Shown here: positions 40,200 to 48,061 of the stretch, in pieces
How positions within the stretch are numbered: the stretch's first letter is position 1
How the letters are laid out: every line of letters begins with the position of its first letter
NCBI RefSeq assembly: GCF_019793435.1
Contig: NZ_JAILYH010000030.1
Span: forward strand, 1-49,675
Direction of reading: 5' to 3'
DNA: 49,675 nt
DNA from: Rhizobium redzepovicii
Lineage (GTDB): Bacteria; Pseudomonadota; Alphaproteobacteria; Rhizobiales; Rhizobiaceae
Position numbers and translations under genes: made by a program
Notes under the pieces: generated by a model
What the model saw: only the letters and a program-made list of their open reading frames with translations
Told to the model about the DNA's origin: nothing
The model's database searches: none

Positions 40200-41044
40200 G
40201 CTTTCCTCCCTGTTCCCAAGCGAGCGGCACTCTGGGTGATCCGGTCAATCACCATGGTCAATACCACGATGGCGATCGCTCCATTGATTGAAGTGGCGAT
40301 GTCGAGTGTCCTGATCGCGCCGTAGATCGTCTCTCCGAGCCCGCCGGAGCCGACGATGCCGGCGATGACCACCATGCCGAAGGCCATCATCAGGCTCTGG
40401 TTGATACCCGCCATGATGCTCGGCAGGGCAAAGGGAAGACGGATCTTGAAGAACATCTTTGCCGGCGTCACCCCGAGCGCCTCCCCAAGTTCGATGAATT
40501 CCTTGGGGGTCATGCGGATACCGAGCGAGGTCAGGCGGATTGCCGGCGGCACCGCGACGATCACGGTTGCGATCAGCGCAGTTGCCGGCCCGTAGCCGAG
40601 CAGGGCGATCGCCGGCAGCAGGTAGATATAAGGCGGAAGCGTCTGGATCAGATCGAGGCCCGGCTCCATGAATCGATCGAGGGCGGTGAAGAAGCCGGCG
40701 GCGATGCCGATCGGGATGCCGATCGCCAAGGCGATCACAGTCGCGGTCAGAACCAGAGCCAGCGTGCTCATCGTCTCCGGCCAGAGCCCCATCCAAAAAC
40801 AAAGCGCCAGCGCGATGCCGCTCAAGAGGGCGAACCAGACATTGACCAGCCGCCAGCCGATAAGCGCCACGACCAGGGCGATCAGATAGAAGGGCGGAAG
40901 CTGCAGGAGCCAGAGGATGCCGTCATAAAGCCCTTCAAGAACCTGTCTGATATAGTCGAAGAGGGACTCCCCGTTGTCGCTCACCCATTCGAGCGCCGAG
41001 TCGGTCCATTCGTCGAAAACATCGGTGAAGGCTGAACTATCCAT
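40196..41044 (-). CDS. Betaine/proline ABC transporter permease, ProW type (first)
   Basis: A 282-residue inner-membrane protein. I chose the ATG at 41042-41044 because GGAGGT lies seven bases before it; a GTG at 41053 overlaps that sequence. An acidic N-terminus (TDVFDEWTDSALEWVSDNGE) precedes six membrane segments. LIQTLPPYIYLLPAIALLGY and the EAA loop TPKEFIELGEALGVTPAKMF are the family signatures, and GSGGLGETIYGAIRTLDIAT is the conserved late segment. Translation is coupled to the second permease (ATGA overlap). The ATPase gene ends 21 bp upstream. The cargo is a quaternary-ammonium compound by family and context. Confidence 0.9.
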   Translation of the reverse strand: MDSSAFTDVFDEWTDSALEWVSDNGESLFDYIRQVLEGLYDGILWLLQLPPFYLIALVVALIGWRLVNVWFALLSGIALALCFWMGLWPETMSTLALVLTATVIALAIGIPIGIAAGFFTALDRFMEPGLDLIQTLPPYIYLLPAIALLGYGPATALIATVIVAVPPAIRLTSLGIRMTPKEFIELGEALGVTPAKMFFKIRLPFALPSIMAGINQSLMMAFGMVVIAGIVGSGGLGETIYGAIRTLDIATSINGAIAIVVLTMVIDRITQSAARLGTGRKA

Positions 41045-41065
41045 GTCAATCACCTCCAGTTGGGG

Positions 41066-42157
41066 TCACGCCGCCGTGAGATCGGGGGCAGACGTTCCCT
41101 TGACGCCCATCAGCAGGCTGCGCGGCGTGACCACGCCGACGACCCGATCATTGTCGACGACGGCGATGGCGTCGCGCTCCGACTGCATCGTCAAAGAGAT
41201 GAGCTCGTCGATATCCGCGTCCGGCGTCGTGCGCGCCAGCGACGCAATGTCGAAGTTCGGCGCGCTTTGCTGGAATTCGGTGACGCTGCGCATGACGGAA
41301 TGCGCCTTGATCAGGTGAAGGCGGGAGATGCCCGCGACGAATTCGGCGACATAGGCGTCCGCCGGGTTAAGGATGATTTCCTCGGCCGTGCCGGTCTGGA
41401 TGATGACGCCGTCCTTCATGATCGCGATGCGGTCGCCGATGCGGATCGCCTCGTCGAGATCATGAGTGATGAAGACGGCGGATTTGCCGAGCGCTTTGGT
41501 CAGCTGGCGGAATTCATCCTGAAGCTGGCGCCGGATCAGCGGGTCGAGCGCGCTGAACGGCTCGTCCATCAGAATGATCTCGGGGTCGGAGGCGAGCGCA
41601 CGGGCAAGCCCGACGCGTTGCTGCATGCCGCCGGAAAGCTCGTTGGGATAGCGGCTCAGCCAGTCGGCGAGGCCGACCTTCTCGAGCGCGGCAGAAGCAG
41701 TCTTGTTTCGCTCCGCCTTCGCAATACCCTGGACTTCGAGGCCGAAGGCCGCATTTTCGAGCACCGTCCGGTGCGGCAGCAGCGCGACGCTCTGGAACAC
41801 CATGCCGATGTTCTTGGCGCGCATCTGCCTGAGATCAGCCGGCGACAGGCTGGCAAGGTCGCGTCCCTTGACGAGGACCTTACCGGAGCTCGGTGTGATC
41901 AGCTTATTGAGAAGGCGGATGAGCGTCGATTTTCCGCTTCCCGACAGCCCCATGATGCAGAAGATTTCGCCGCGCCGGACCTCGATGCTTGCATCGGAGA
42001 CGCCGACGACGCAGTTGAATTCCTTGAGGACCTCATTCTTGCCGAGGCCGCGTTCCTTGATCGATTTCATCGCGGCAGCTGACTTGCTTCCGAAGACCTT
42101 CCAGAGGGATTGGCAGTCGATCAGGACATCTTTGGCTTCGATATTGACAGCTTTCAT
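41066..42157 (-). CDS. Betaine/proline ABC transporter ATP-binding protein, ProV type
   Basis: A 363-residue ATPase from the ATG at 42155-42157 (AAGGGG six bases upstream). The family N-terminus (LWKVFGSKSAAAMKSIKERG) precedes Walker A GLSGSGKST near residue 75. The Q-loop is GMVFQSVALLPHRTVLENAA, the signature LSGGMQQRVGLARALA, Walker B EIILMDEPFSALD and the switch HDLDEAIRIGD. A C-terminal CBS-like part (SLTMQSERDAIAVVDNDRVV) is present, which in OpuA-type systems senses ionic strength; only one such motif is clearly visible. It lies 84 bp after proX, across a strong stem-loop. Confidence 0.92.
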   Translation of the reverse strand: MKAVNIEAKDVLIDCQSLWKVFGSKSAAAMKSIKERGLGKNEVLKEFNCVVGVSDASIEVRRGEIFCIMGLSGSGKSTLIRLLNKLITPSSGKVLVKGRDLASLSPADLRQMRAKNIGMVFQSVALLPHRTVLENAAFGLEVQGIAKAERNKTASAALEKVGLADWLSRYPNELSGGMQQRVGLARALASDPEIILMDEPFSALDPLIRRQLQDEFRQLTKALGKSAVFITHDLDEAIRIGDRIAIMKDGVIIQTGTAEEIILNPADAYVAEFVAGISRLHLIKAHSVMRSVTEFQQSAPNFDIASLARTTPDADIDELISLTMQSERDAIAVVDNDRVVGVVTPRSLLMGVKGTSAPDLTAA

Positions 42158-42207
42158 AGCGATCCCCTTTGAGCCAATGGCGCTGGCTTCTTTATTCCGT
42201 TCCAAGA

Positions 42208-42233
42208 TGGCCGCCCGACGTGTCGGGCGGCCA
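42208..42233 (-). terminator. Strong stem-loop between proX and proV
   Basis: TGGCCGCCCGAC (42208-42219) and GTCGGGCGGCCA (42222-42233) pair perfectly over twelve bases with a two-base gap, eight bases past the proX stop codon. There is no U run, so partial termination or 3' protection giving excess binding protein is more likely than a full stop. This mirrors the hairpin at 14501-14525 in the other ABC operon. Confidence 0.62.
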
Positions 42234-42241
42234 CGAGATGC

Positions 42242-43093
42242 TTACTTCTTCTTGATGTTTTCCCAGCGCTTGATCAGGTCGGCATGGCCGCCGATCCAAT
42301 CCTGCACGGCCTGATCCATAGTCTTGCCGTCCTTGACTTCACCGTTGATGGTGGTGATGTCGGCGATCGGCACGTAGACGCTGGCCATGACTTCGCGGGC
42401 GTGCGGGTATTCTTCGGAGAAGCCCTTATGGCCGATCCAGTAATAGCTCTGCGGCGGCGGGAAGACGCCCTTCGGATCCTTCAGGTACTTGACCTCGTAC
42501 TTTTGGACCATCCATGACGGCTCCCAGATCGTGACCGCGATCCACTCCTTGCGATCGTAGGCGGATTTCAGCGCCGCCGTCATCGCGGCCGTGCTGCCTT
42601 CGACGAGCTGGAGCTTGAGGCCGTAATCCTTGACCGCATTCGACGTATCGCGCATCAGGCCGGCGCCCGGTTCGATGCCGATGATCTTGCCGCCAAACTT
42701 GTCGGCGTTTTCATTGAGCTGTTCGAGCGAGTCGATCGGAACGTATTTCGGAACGGCGACACCCTGATAGAGGCCGTGCGAAACCGGCGAAATCTTTTCG
42801 AGACGGTTCTTGTTCTTGTCCCAATAGTCTTGGGCGACGTAGTCGGTCTGCGAGGTGAGAGCCTGGATATCGCCCTTGGCGAGAGCGGCATAGGCGATGC
42901 CCCATTCGGAGAACTCGGTGACCTTCACGGTGTAGCCGGCGTCTTCCAGAACCTTCTTGGTAATGCCGGTGATGGGCGTAAGGTCTTCCCACGACATCGT
43001 GCCGAGATTGATCGTCTTTTCCTCAGCGCGAGCCGGAAGGACGCTCATCCCGATTACTGCAGCGGCGCAAAGCGCCTTCCACAAAATCTTCAT
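42242..43093 (-). CDS. Betaine ABC transporter substrate-binding protein, ProX/OpuAC type
   Basis: A 283-residue periplasmic protein with a classical Sec signal (MKILWKALCAAAVIGMSVLP, cleavage after ARA near residue 23). The OpuAC fold is shown by TINLGTMSWEDLTPITGITK, KVTEFSEWGIAYAALAKGDI and IIGIEPGAGLMRDTSNAVKD. The aromatic-rich TIWEPSWMVQKYEVKYLKDP and PPPQSYYWIGHKGF would supply the aromatic cage for a quaternary-ammonium head group. ProX-type proteins bind glycine betaine, proline betaine, choline or DMSP-like molecules. It heads the transporter part of the operon and is followed by a stem-loop. Confidence 0.92.
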   Translation of the reverse strand: MKILWKALCAAAVIGMSVLPARAEEKTINLGTMSWEDLTPITGITKKVLEDAGYTVKVTEFSEWGIAYAALAKGDIQALTSQTDYVAQDYWDKNKNRLEKISPVSHGLYQGVAVPKYVPIDSLEQLNENADKFGGKIIGIEPGAGLMRDTSNAVKDYGLKLQLVEGSTAAMTAALKSAYDRKEWIAVTIWEPSWMVQKYEVKYLKDPKGVFPPPQSYYWIGHKGFSEEYPHAREVMASVYVPIADITTINGEVKDGKTMDQAVQDWIGGHADLIKRWENIKKK

Positions 43094-43170
43094 TGTTCTT
43101 ACTCCTGGTTTTCGTTCCCATTCTCATCGAAGTCTGCAGGCGGCAGTCTTCATATTGCGCGGCCGAGGGA

Positions 43171-44517
43171 TCATCCCTCGCGGCCTGCCCGCAATTCCTG
43201 AAAGCGGATGACCGAATTGACGCCAAGCCATGCGATGGGCTCGGGCGGCAACCTGGTCGGTTCCGGCTGATTGCTGTATCGGTCGAGTTCGGGGCTGCGG
43301 GCGCCGGTCGCGAGATCCGCGGCCATCATGCCCGCAAGCGTGCTCTTGACGGTGCCGAGGCCATTCTCGCAGCAGGCCGAAAAAAGCCCGTCTTCGACCT
43401 CGCCGAACGCCGGCACATGATTTCTGCTGAGGCAGAGCGCACCTGCCCAGCTATATTCCAGCGGCAGGCTTTCTAGCCCAGGAAAACGAGCGTCGAACGA
43501 CCGTCGCTGCTCGGCGGCGATGCCGGCGACGCGCTTTTCCGACACTTTTAGGCTCGGGTCGTAAGTGAACCTCGTCCTGACGACGATCCTCGAAAGCCCG
43601 TCCTTGGTGATCTTGCGCACCGTCGCGCCCATCGGGTCGGCCGGCAGCAACGCCCAGCGATCCACACCGGTGACATCGCCTGCGAATTCGTTCTGGGAAA
43701 AGGCTGAGGTCATCGACGCATAGGTAAAGATATGCATCAGCCGTCCACGGAAATGGCCGAAGCTTTGAATATGACCGTTCACACCGAGGATGACCTTGGG
43801 CGCCGAAACGGAGCCGCGGGCGGTCTTCGCCTTCCAGGTCCTGCCTTCGCGCGAAAGCTCCAGCACCGGCGAGTGCTCGTGGATGGCAACCTTCGAATGG
43901 AGCCCGCGCGCGAGGCCCCTGATATAATCGGCAGGCTGGATCATCACCGCGCCCGGCGTGTAAAGGCCGCCGCGATAATAGTGCGAGCCGGTCATCTCCC
44001 GCATCTGATCGGCATCGAGAACGCGATGCTCCTCGCCGATCTTCTCAAGCGACTTCCTGTAATTGTCGTTGAGACCCATTCCCCGGTCGGAGGCTGCGGC
44101 ATTCACCTTGCCAGAGGGATCGAATGTATCCCTGGACAGGCCGTATTCGGCCGCGGCATCGGCTGCGAAAGAGATCGCTAGACGGTTCTGCCGGATCTCG
44201 TCCTTGGTCGCTTCCTCGTCGGCCACCGAATACTCGCCCGAGGACAGATTGTGCGGCACGTCGATCATGAAGCCGGAATTCCTTCCGGCCGGGCCCTTAG
44301 CGAGTTCGCGGGCCTCGAGGACGACGATCTTGTCCTGAGGCCGCGACTGTGAGAGGCGGCGCGCCGCCGACAGACCGGCAAAGCCGCCGCCGATGATCAG
44401 CCAGTCGGCGGTAATGTCGTGTTCAAGCGCCGTTACGGGAAAGGCGCGTTCGCTGGTTGCCTCCCATCCCGAAACGCCGGTGTCAGTCGGCAGGTGCTTG
44501 ATCACATGGCGGCTCAT
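43171..44517 (-). CDS. FAD-dependent amine oxidase, PuuB/DAO-like
   Basis: A 448-residue flavoprotein. The Rossmann motif is WLIIGGGFAGLSAARRLSQS (from about residue 39), then the adenine-ribose acid in IVVLEARELAKGPAGRNSGF. The substrate domain follows and the C-terminal flavin contact is ACCENGLGTVKSTLAGMMAA near residue 400. It resembles gamma-glutamylputrescine oxidase (PuuB) in general layout, but the partner synthetase PuuA is missing nearby. Here it more likely oxidises a secondary or tertiary amine formed after Rieske demethylation (for example an N-methyl amino acid), again giving formaldehyde or an imine. It overlaps the aldehyde dehydrogenase gene by four bases. The substrate assignment is inference. 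Confidence 0.82.
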   Translation of the reverse strand: MSRHVIKHLPTDTGVSGWEATSERAFPVTALEHDITADWLIIGGGFAGLSAARRLSQSRPQDKIVVLEARELAKGPAGRNSGFMIDVPHNLSSGEYSVADEEATKDEIRQNRLAISFAADAAAEYGLSRDTFDPSGKVNAAASDRGMGLNDNYRKSLEKIGEEHRVLDADQMREMTGSHYYRGGLYTPGAVMIQPADYIRGLARGLHSKVAIHEHSPVLELSREGRTWKAKTARGSVSAPKVILGVNGHIQSFGHFRGRLMHIFTYASMTSAFSQNEFAGDVTGVDRWALLPADPMGATVRKITKDGLSRIVVRTRFTYDPSLKVSEKRVAGIAAEQRRSFDARFPGLESLPLEYSWAGALCLSRNHVPAFGEVEDGLFSACCENGLGTVKSTLAGMMAADLATGARSPELDRYSNQPEPTRLPPEPIAWLGVNSVIRFQELRAGREG

Positions 44518-46031
44518 CGGATCGTCTCGTCAACCGACCGTTCGGAGATGTCGATCCAGATGGTCTTGAGCTCGCAGTAATTGTCGTGGGCGAAGACCGA
44601 CTTGTCGCGGCCGCCGAAACCGGACTCCTTATAGCCGCCGAAGGGGGTCGAGGCATCGCCCTCGCCGAAGCAATTGACGGTGACGAGGCCGGCGCGGATG
44701 TCGCGGGAGAGCCGGATCGCGTTGCGCAGACTGCCGGTATAGACGGATGCCGTGAGGCCGTAATTGGTGTCGTTGGCCAAAGCGGTCGCCTCGGCGAGCG
44801 TGTTGAATGTCGTAACCGACAGGATCGGGCCGAAGATCTCCTCCTGGAACAGGCGGCTAGCTGGTGTTACGCCCTCGACCAGCGTCGGCTCGATGAAGAT
44901 GCCCTTATAGGTTTCGCCGCCCTGGGTGACGGACAGCTTCTCCGTCTTGGCGTCGTCGAGGAAGGATTTCACCTTCTCGAAATGCGACTTGCTGACGAGC
45001 GCGCCGATGCGGTTTTCGGGATCGAGCGGGTCGCCGGTCTTCCATTCGCGCATATAGGCGCCGATGCGCTTCATCAATTCATCCTTGATCTTGGAATGAA
45101 CGATGAGACGCGACGTGGCCGAGCAATTCTCGCCCATGTTCCAGAAAGCGCCGTTGACCACCTGCTCGGCGACGAGATCGAGGTCTTCGGCATCGTCGAG
45201 AACGACGGCGGGATTCTTGCCGCCGCATTCGAGCACGACCTTCTTGAGGTTCGAGTCCGCGGCGTAACGCAGGAAGCGACGGCCGGTCGGCGTCGATCCG
45301 GTGAAGGCCACCATGTCGACATCATTATGCAGGCCGATCGGTTCGCCCACCTCCCGGCCGGAACCGGTGACGACGTTGAACACACCAGCAGGGATACCTG
45401 CCTCATGGGCAAGCTCGGCGACGCGCAGCGTCGTGAGTGTCGTTTCCTGCGCCGGCTTGACGATGACCGAGCAGCCGGCGGCAAGCGCCGGGCCGATCTT
45501 CCAGGCCAGCATCAGCAGCGGGAAGTTCCACGGCAAAACACAGCCAACGACGCCGATCGGCTCGCGCACCACCATGGCCAACGCATTGGCGCCGACATTG
45601 TTGGTGTTGTCGTAGATTTTGTCGATGAGCTCGGCATGCCAGCGGATCGTATGAATGGTATCGGGAACATCGACCGTCTGGCATTCGCGCACCGGCTTGC
45701 CGCTGTCGAGGCTTTCCAGGACGGCGAGCTCGTGTCTGTTCCGCTCCAGGAGCTTGGCGAGCTTCAGCAGCACTTCCTTGCGCTCGCCCGGCGAGCGCAG
45801 CCGCCAGCGTCCGTCGTCGAACGCGTCCTTCGCCTTCTGCACCGCGAAGTCGACGTCGCTGGAATCGCAGGCTGCGATTTCGGCAAGGACCTCACCTGTC
45901 GCAGGGTTCGTGGTGGTGAAAGTCTTGCCGGAATTTGCCGGACGAAATGCGCCGTCAATGAAGGCGTTCGTCGGAAACTGCAGTTCGGCGGCGATCGCCC
46001 TATATTCTGCGGCGGTCAAGGGTTCATGCAT
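44514..46031 (-). CDS. Aldehyde dehydrogenase, PuuC/gamma-aminobutyraldehyde type
   Basis: A 505-residue NAD-dependent enzyme. Key motifs: VLPWNFPLLMLAWKIGPALA near residue 165, cofactor lysine in VIVKPAQETTLT, general-base Glu in VLECGGKNPAVVL near residue 270, and catalytic Cys in FWNMGENCSATSRL near residue 304. The sequence ends with STPFGGYKESGFGGRDKSVF. It is closest in appearance to PuuC/AldH-type enzymes that take aminoaldehydes, consistent with the oxidase that follows. An alternative is alpha-ketoglutarate semialdehyde dehydrogenase, the last step of hydroxyproline breakdown, which would suit the DapA-family neighbour. The two options cannot be separated from sequence alone. Confidence 0.87.
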   Translation of the reverse strand: MHEPLTAAEYRAIAAELQFPTNAFIDGAFRPANSGKTFTTTNPATGEVLAEIAACDSSDVDFAVQKAKDAFDDGRWRLRSPGERKEVLLKLAKLLERNRHELAVLESLDSGKPVRECQTVDVPDTIHTIRWHAELIDKIYDNTNNVGANALAMVVREPIGVVGCVLPWNFPLLMLAWKIGPALAAGCSVIVKPAQETTLTTLRVAELAHEAGIPAGVFNVVTGSGREVGEPIGLHNDVDMVAFTGSTPTGRRFLRYAADSNLKKVVLECGGKNPAVVLDDAEDLDLVAEQVVNGAFWNMGENCSATSRLIVHSKIKDELMKRIGAYMREWKTGDPLDPENRIGALVSKSHFEKVKSFLDDAKTEKLSVTQGGETYKGIFIEPTLVEGVTPASRLFQEEIFGPILSVTTFNTLAEATALANDTNYGLTASVYTGSLRNAIRLSRDIRAGLVTVNCFGEGDASTPFGGYKESGFGGRDKSVFAHDNYCELKTIWIDISERSVDETIR

Positions 46032-46935
46032 GATTGGCTCCCGACGTGATCTGGGCGACCGTGCGCTTCAACGTGGAAACGACGGTCTCAAGGGTTCTTT
46101 TCTCTTCGGAGTTCAGTCCGCGCAGCGGCGCCCGCACCGGGCCGGCTTTGAGGCCGATGATCTCGCAGCCGTGCTTGATCGATTGGACGAATTTGCCGCA
46201 TTCGAGGAAATCCATCAGCGGCAGCATCGCGCTCATGATCGCGCGGCCCTTGTCGAAGTTCTTCTCGAGGACGCAGGCCTCGTAGAGAGCGACATGCTCG
46301 CGCGGCAGGAAATTGGAGCCGGCGCAGACCCAGCTTTTCGCGCCCCAGGCGAAGAATTCGAGCGCCTGGTCATCCCAGCCGCAGGACAGGGCAATATGCG
46401 GAAACTTCCGGGCGAGCCGGTGAAGGTTGCCCATGTCGCCGGAGCTTTCCTTGATGGCGATCACGTTCTTCGACTTGCCGACGCGGGAGAAATACTCCTC
46501 GCCCATCACCACACCCATACGGGCAGGATAGTTGTAGAGCATGATCGGCAGATTGGCGGCGCGATCGACCGTCAGCGCATGGACCGCATTCTCGCGTTCG
46601 GTCGGCAGGGCGTATGGCGGCGACGACACCAGGATCGCATCCGCGCCGATTTCTTTCGCCGCCTTGGCATATTCGACCGAATCTTCGGTGCGCGTGGCGC
46701 CGGTGCCGATGATCAGCGGTAGCCGCGTGCCGATGACGTCCTTCGCATAGGCCGCGAGTTCGTGACGTTCCTGGCCGCTCTGGGCGTAGTATTCGCCCGT
46801 CGAGCCGCCGACGATGATGCCGTGGACGCCCGCCTCGATCAGCGACTCGAGCACGGCGGCAAATCCGGCCCGGTCGATCTGTCCGTTCTTATCGAGCGGC
46901 GTCACTGCCGGCGTATAGATCCCCTCAAATTTCAC
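46024..46935 (-). CDS. DapA-family class I aldolase/lyase
   Basis: A 303-residue dihydrodipicolinate-synthase-fold protein. The Schiff-base lysine is Lys162 in VIAIKESSGDMGN, the conserved tyrosine Tyr134 in MLYNYPAR, and the phosphate/carboxylate loop GGSTGEYY near residue 44. True DapA is unlikely in this catabolic operon. In hydroxyproline catabolism a DapA homologue (HypD) deaminates pyrroline-4-hydroxy-2-carboxylate to alpha-ketoglutarate semialdehyde, which an aldehyde dehydrogenase then oxidises; the next gene is such a dehydrogenase. That assignment is attractive but unproven, and other DapA-family lyases (for example KDG aldolase types) are possible. It overlaps gntR by four bases and the aldehyde dehydrogenase by eight. 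Confidence 0.87.
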   Translation of the reverse strand: MKFEGIYTPAVTPLDKNGQIDRAGFAAVLESLIEAGVHGIIVGGSTGEYYAQSGQERHELAAYAKDVIGTRLPLIIGTGATRTEDSVEYAKAAKEIGADAILVSSPPYALPTERENAVHALTVDRAANLPIMLYNYPARMGVVMGEEYFSRVGKSKNVIAIKESSGDMGNLHRLARKFPHIALSCGWDDQALEFFAWGAKSWVCAGSNFLPREHVALYEACVLEKNFDKGRAIMSAMLPLMDFLECGKFVQSIKHGCEIIGLKAGPVRAPLRGLNSEEKRTLETVVSTLKRTVAQITSGANHA

Positions 46936-47648
46936 GACGACTTCTCCAATAATTGCGTGGCTGGACCGCCCACGAAGGCATCAGCCTTGAGGCCTTGCGG
47001 GGCGATGAACATCTCCATGTTCTCGCGAGACAATTCCCAGTGTTCGAAAACGAGATCGACGACGGCATCCTCGTCGTGAGCGCCGAGCGCCACGATGAAG
47101 CCGTCATGATGGTCGACGGCCAATTGCAGCCGCCGCCGCATATCCTCGTTTCTCGGCCGGAAAAACGTATGACCGATGCGCGCATGGTCGATGAGCAACC
47201 GGCCGAGGCTCGGCTGCATGTAGACGTTGCCCGACATCTCGCCGAAGATCTCGTGAAAGCGATTGTTCTCGAGAACCATCGCCATGGCATCCATGCTCTG
47301 GCTGGCGGCGCGGAACCGCTCCTGCGTCTGCTTCAGGTCCGACAGCTGGGCGGGCTTGAAGTTCTGGACGGCAAGACGGCCGATCGCCGCGTAGATCATC
47401 GGCGCAACGAGAAAGAAATTCCGAAGCGTGGAGTGGTTCATCGGGATGACCCGCGCACCCCTGTTCTCACGAATGTCGATATAGCCCTCGCCGGCAAGGC
47501 GGCGGAATATGTCGCGCACCGGTGTCCGGGAAAGTCCGTATTTTTCACTCAAACTGGCCTCGTCCAGATCGGCGTCCGGGTCCAGTTCCATCGTCAGAAT
47601 CTGGCGTTTCAGGTCCTCGTAGAGATTGCTCTTCGGTGTCTTCGCCAT
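46932..47648 (-). CDS. GntR-family (FCD) regulator, first gene of the betaine operon
   Basis: A 238-residue protein from the ATG at 47646-47648; codons up to 47693 are open but basic and unlike the family. The winged helix-turn-helix is LDEASLSEKYGLSRTPVRDI and RRLAGEGYIDIRENRGARVI. The C-terminal helical FCD domain carries the metal/effector residues in NNRFHEIFGEMSGN (near residue 140), DHARIGHTFF and DHHDGFIVALGAHDEDAVVD. It heads the ten-gene operon and sits downstream of a perfect palindrome ATTGTGTAC-N5-GTACACAAT, which by position is its operator and predicts autoregulation. The ligand is likely the imported compound or a product. Confidence 0.9.
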   Translation of the reverse strand: MAKTPKSNLYEDLKRQILTMELDPDADLDEASLSEKYGLSRTPVRDIFRRLAGEGYIDIRENRGARVIPMNHSTLRNFFLVAPMIYAAIGRLAVQNFKPAQLSDLKQTQERFRAASQSMDAMAMVLENNRFHEIFGEMSGNVYMQPSLGRLLIDHARIGHTFFRPRNEDMRRRLQLAVDHHDGFIVALGAHDEDAVVDLVFEHWELSRENMEMFIAPQGLKADAFVGGPATQLLEKSS

Positions 47649-47715
47649 CGTCGATCTCCGGCCATTCGTTGCTCTACGCCCTGAAGATGGCACGCCTTTT
47701 TAACGGAGTCAAACG

Positions 47716-47760
47716 ATTGTGTACTTTGCGTACACAATTATTATTCGGAGGATACACAAT
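47716..47760. promoter_or_regulatory. GntR-type operator: perfect dyad plus an extra half-site
   Basis: ATTGTGTAC (47716-47724) and GTACACAAT (47730-47738) are exact inverted copies around TTTGC. A further ATACACAAT half-site at 47752-47760 overlaps the -10 box of the promoter read leftwards. The dyad falls about 70-90 bp before the gntR start and just after the likely transcription start, where binding would block elongation or initiation. It is assigned to the adjacent regulator by position. Confidence 0.72.
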
Positions 47761-47786
47761 TATAGGCCGTTCCGACGGCCTGTCTA
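47759..47786 (-). promoter_or_regulatory. Sigma-70-like promoter of the ten-gene betaine operon
   Basis: Read on the minus strand, TAGACA (47786-47781, five of six matches to TTGACA) and a perfect TATAAT (47764-47759) are separated by 16 bp. The spacer is itself a perfect dyad, GGCCGT-TCCG-ACGGCC (47765-47780). The start of transcription would fall near 47752, next to the operator. Confidence 0.65.
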
Positions 47787-48061
47787 AGCGCATGATCCCT
47801 GCGTGGAGAGAAAACGGTTTAGGGGTAGAAAATTGGCGCCACTAATCGAGATGACAGAGATCAAGTGAGAACAGCTCCGCGGCGGTAGCCACCGCGGAGC
47901 TTCTTGCCAAACGGTTTATCGTATAATAGGGCGCGAGAGTTCTCTGCGGCCGGGCATCGGAAAGCCCGGGCGCCGGCAAACCGGCGGCGCGCGGCCATCT
48001 GGGATTATCTCTCGATAGCGGCGGCATGTCGGGGGCGCCGGGGTCGGCGCCCCCGATGAAA
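47787..48061. other. Gene-free interval with two strong stem-loops
   Basis: No convincing gene is present; a minus-strand 61-codon frame (47842-48027) lacks a ribosome-binding site. Hairpin A is AGCTCCGCGG (47873-47882) / CCGCGGAGCT (47892-47901), followed by TCTT on the plus strand. Hairpin B is an 11-bp dyad at 48030-48055 (see next entry). Together they could insulate the betaine operon promoter from transcription in either direction. Confidence 0.5.
48030..48055 (-). terminator. Stem-loop after gfa
   Basis: CGGGGGCGCCG (48030-48040) and CGGCGCCCCCG (48045-48055) pair perfectly around GGGT, six bases beyond the gfa stop codon on the minus strand. The stem is very GC-rich but has no U run, so it is a likely 3' end of the formaldehyde operon rather than a textbook terminator. 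Confidence 0.62.

Noticed and set aside
44586..46049. 487-codon plus-strand frame opposite the aldehyde dehydrogenase
   Set aside because: Antisense shadow; composition is Gly/Arg/Asp-rich without motifs, while the minus-strand enzyme has all catalytic residues.
47842..48027. 61-codon minus-strand frame before the betaine operon promoter
   Set aside because: Overlaps strong hairpins and lacks a start signal; likely chance.
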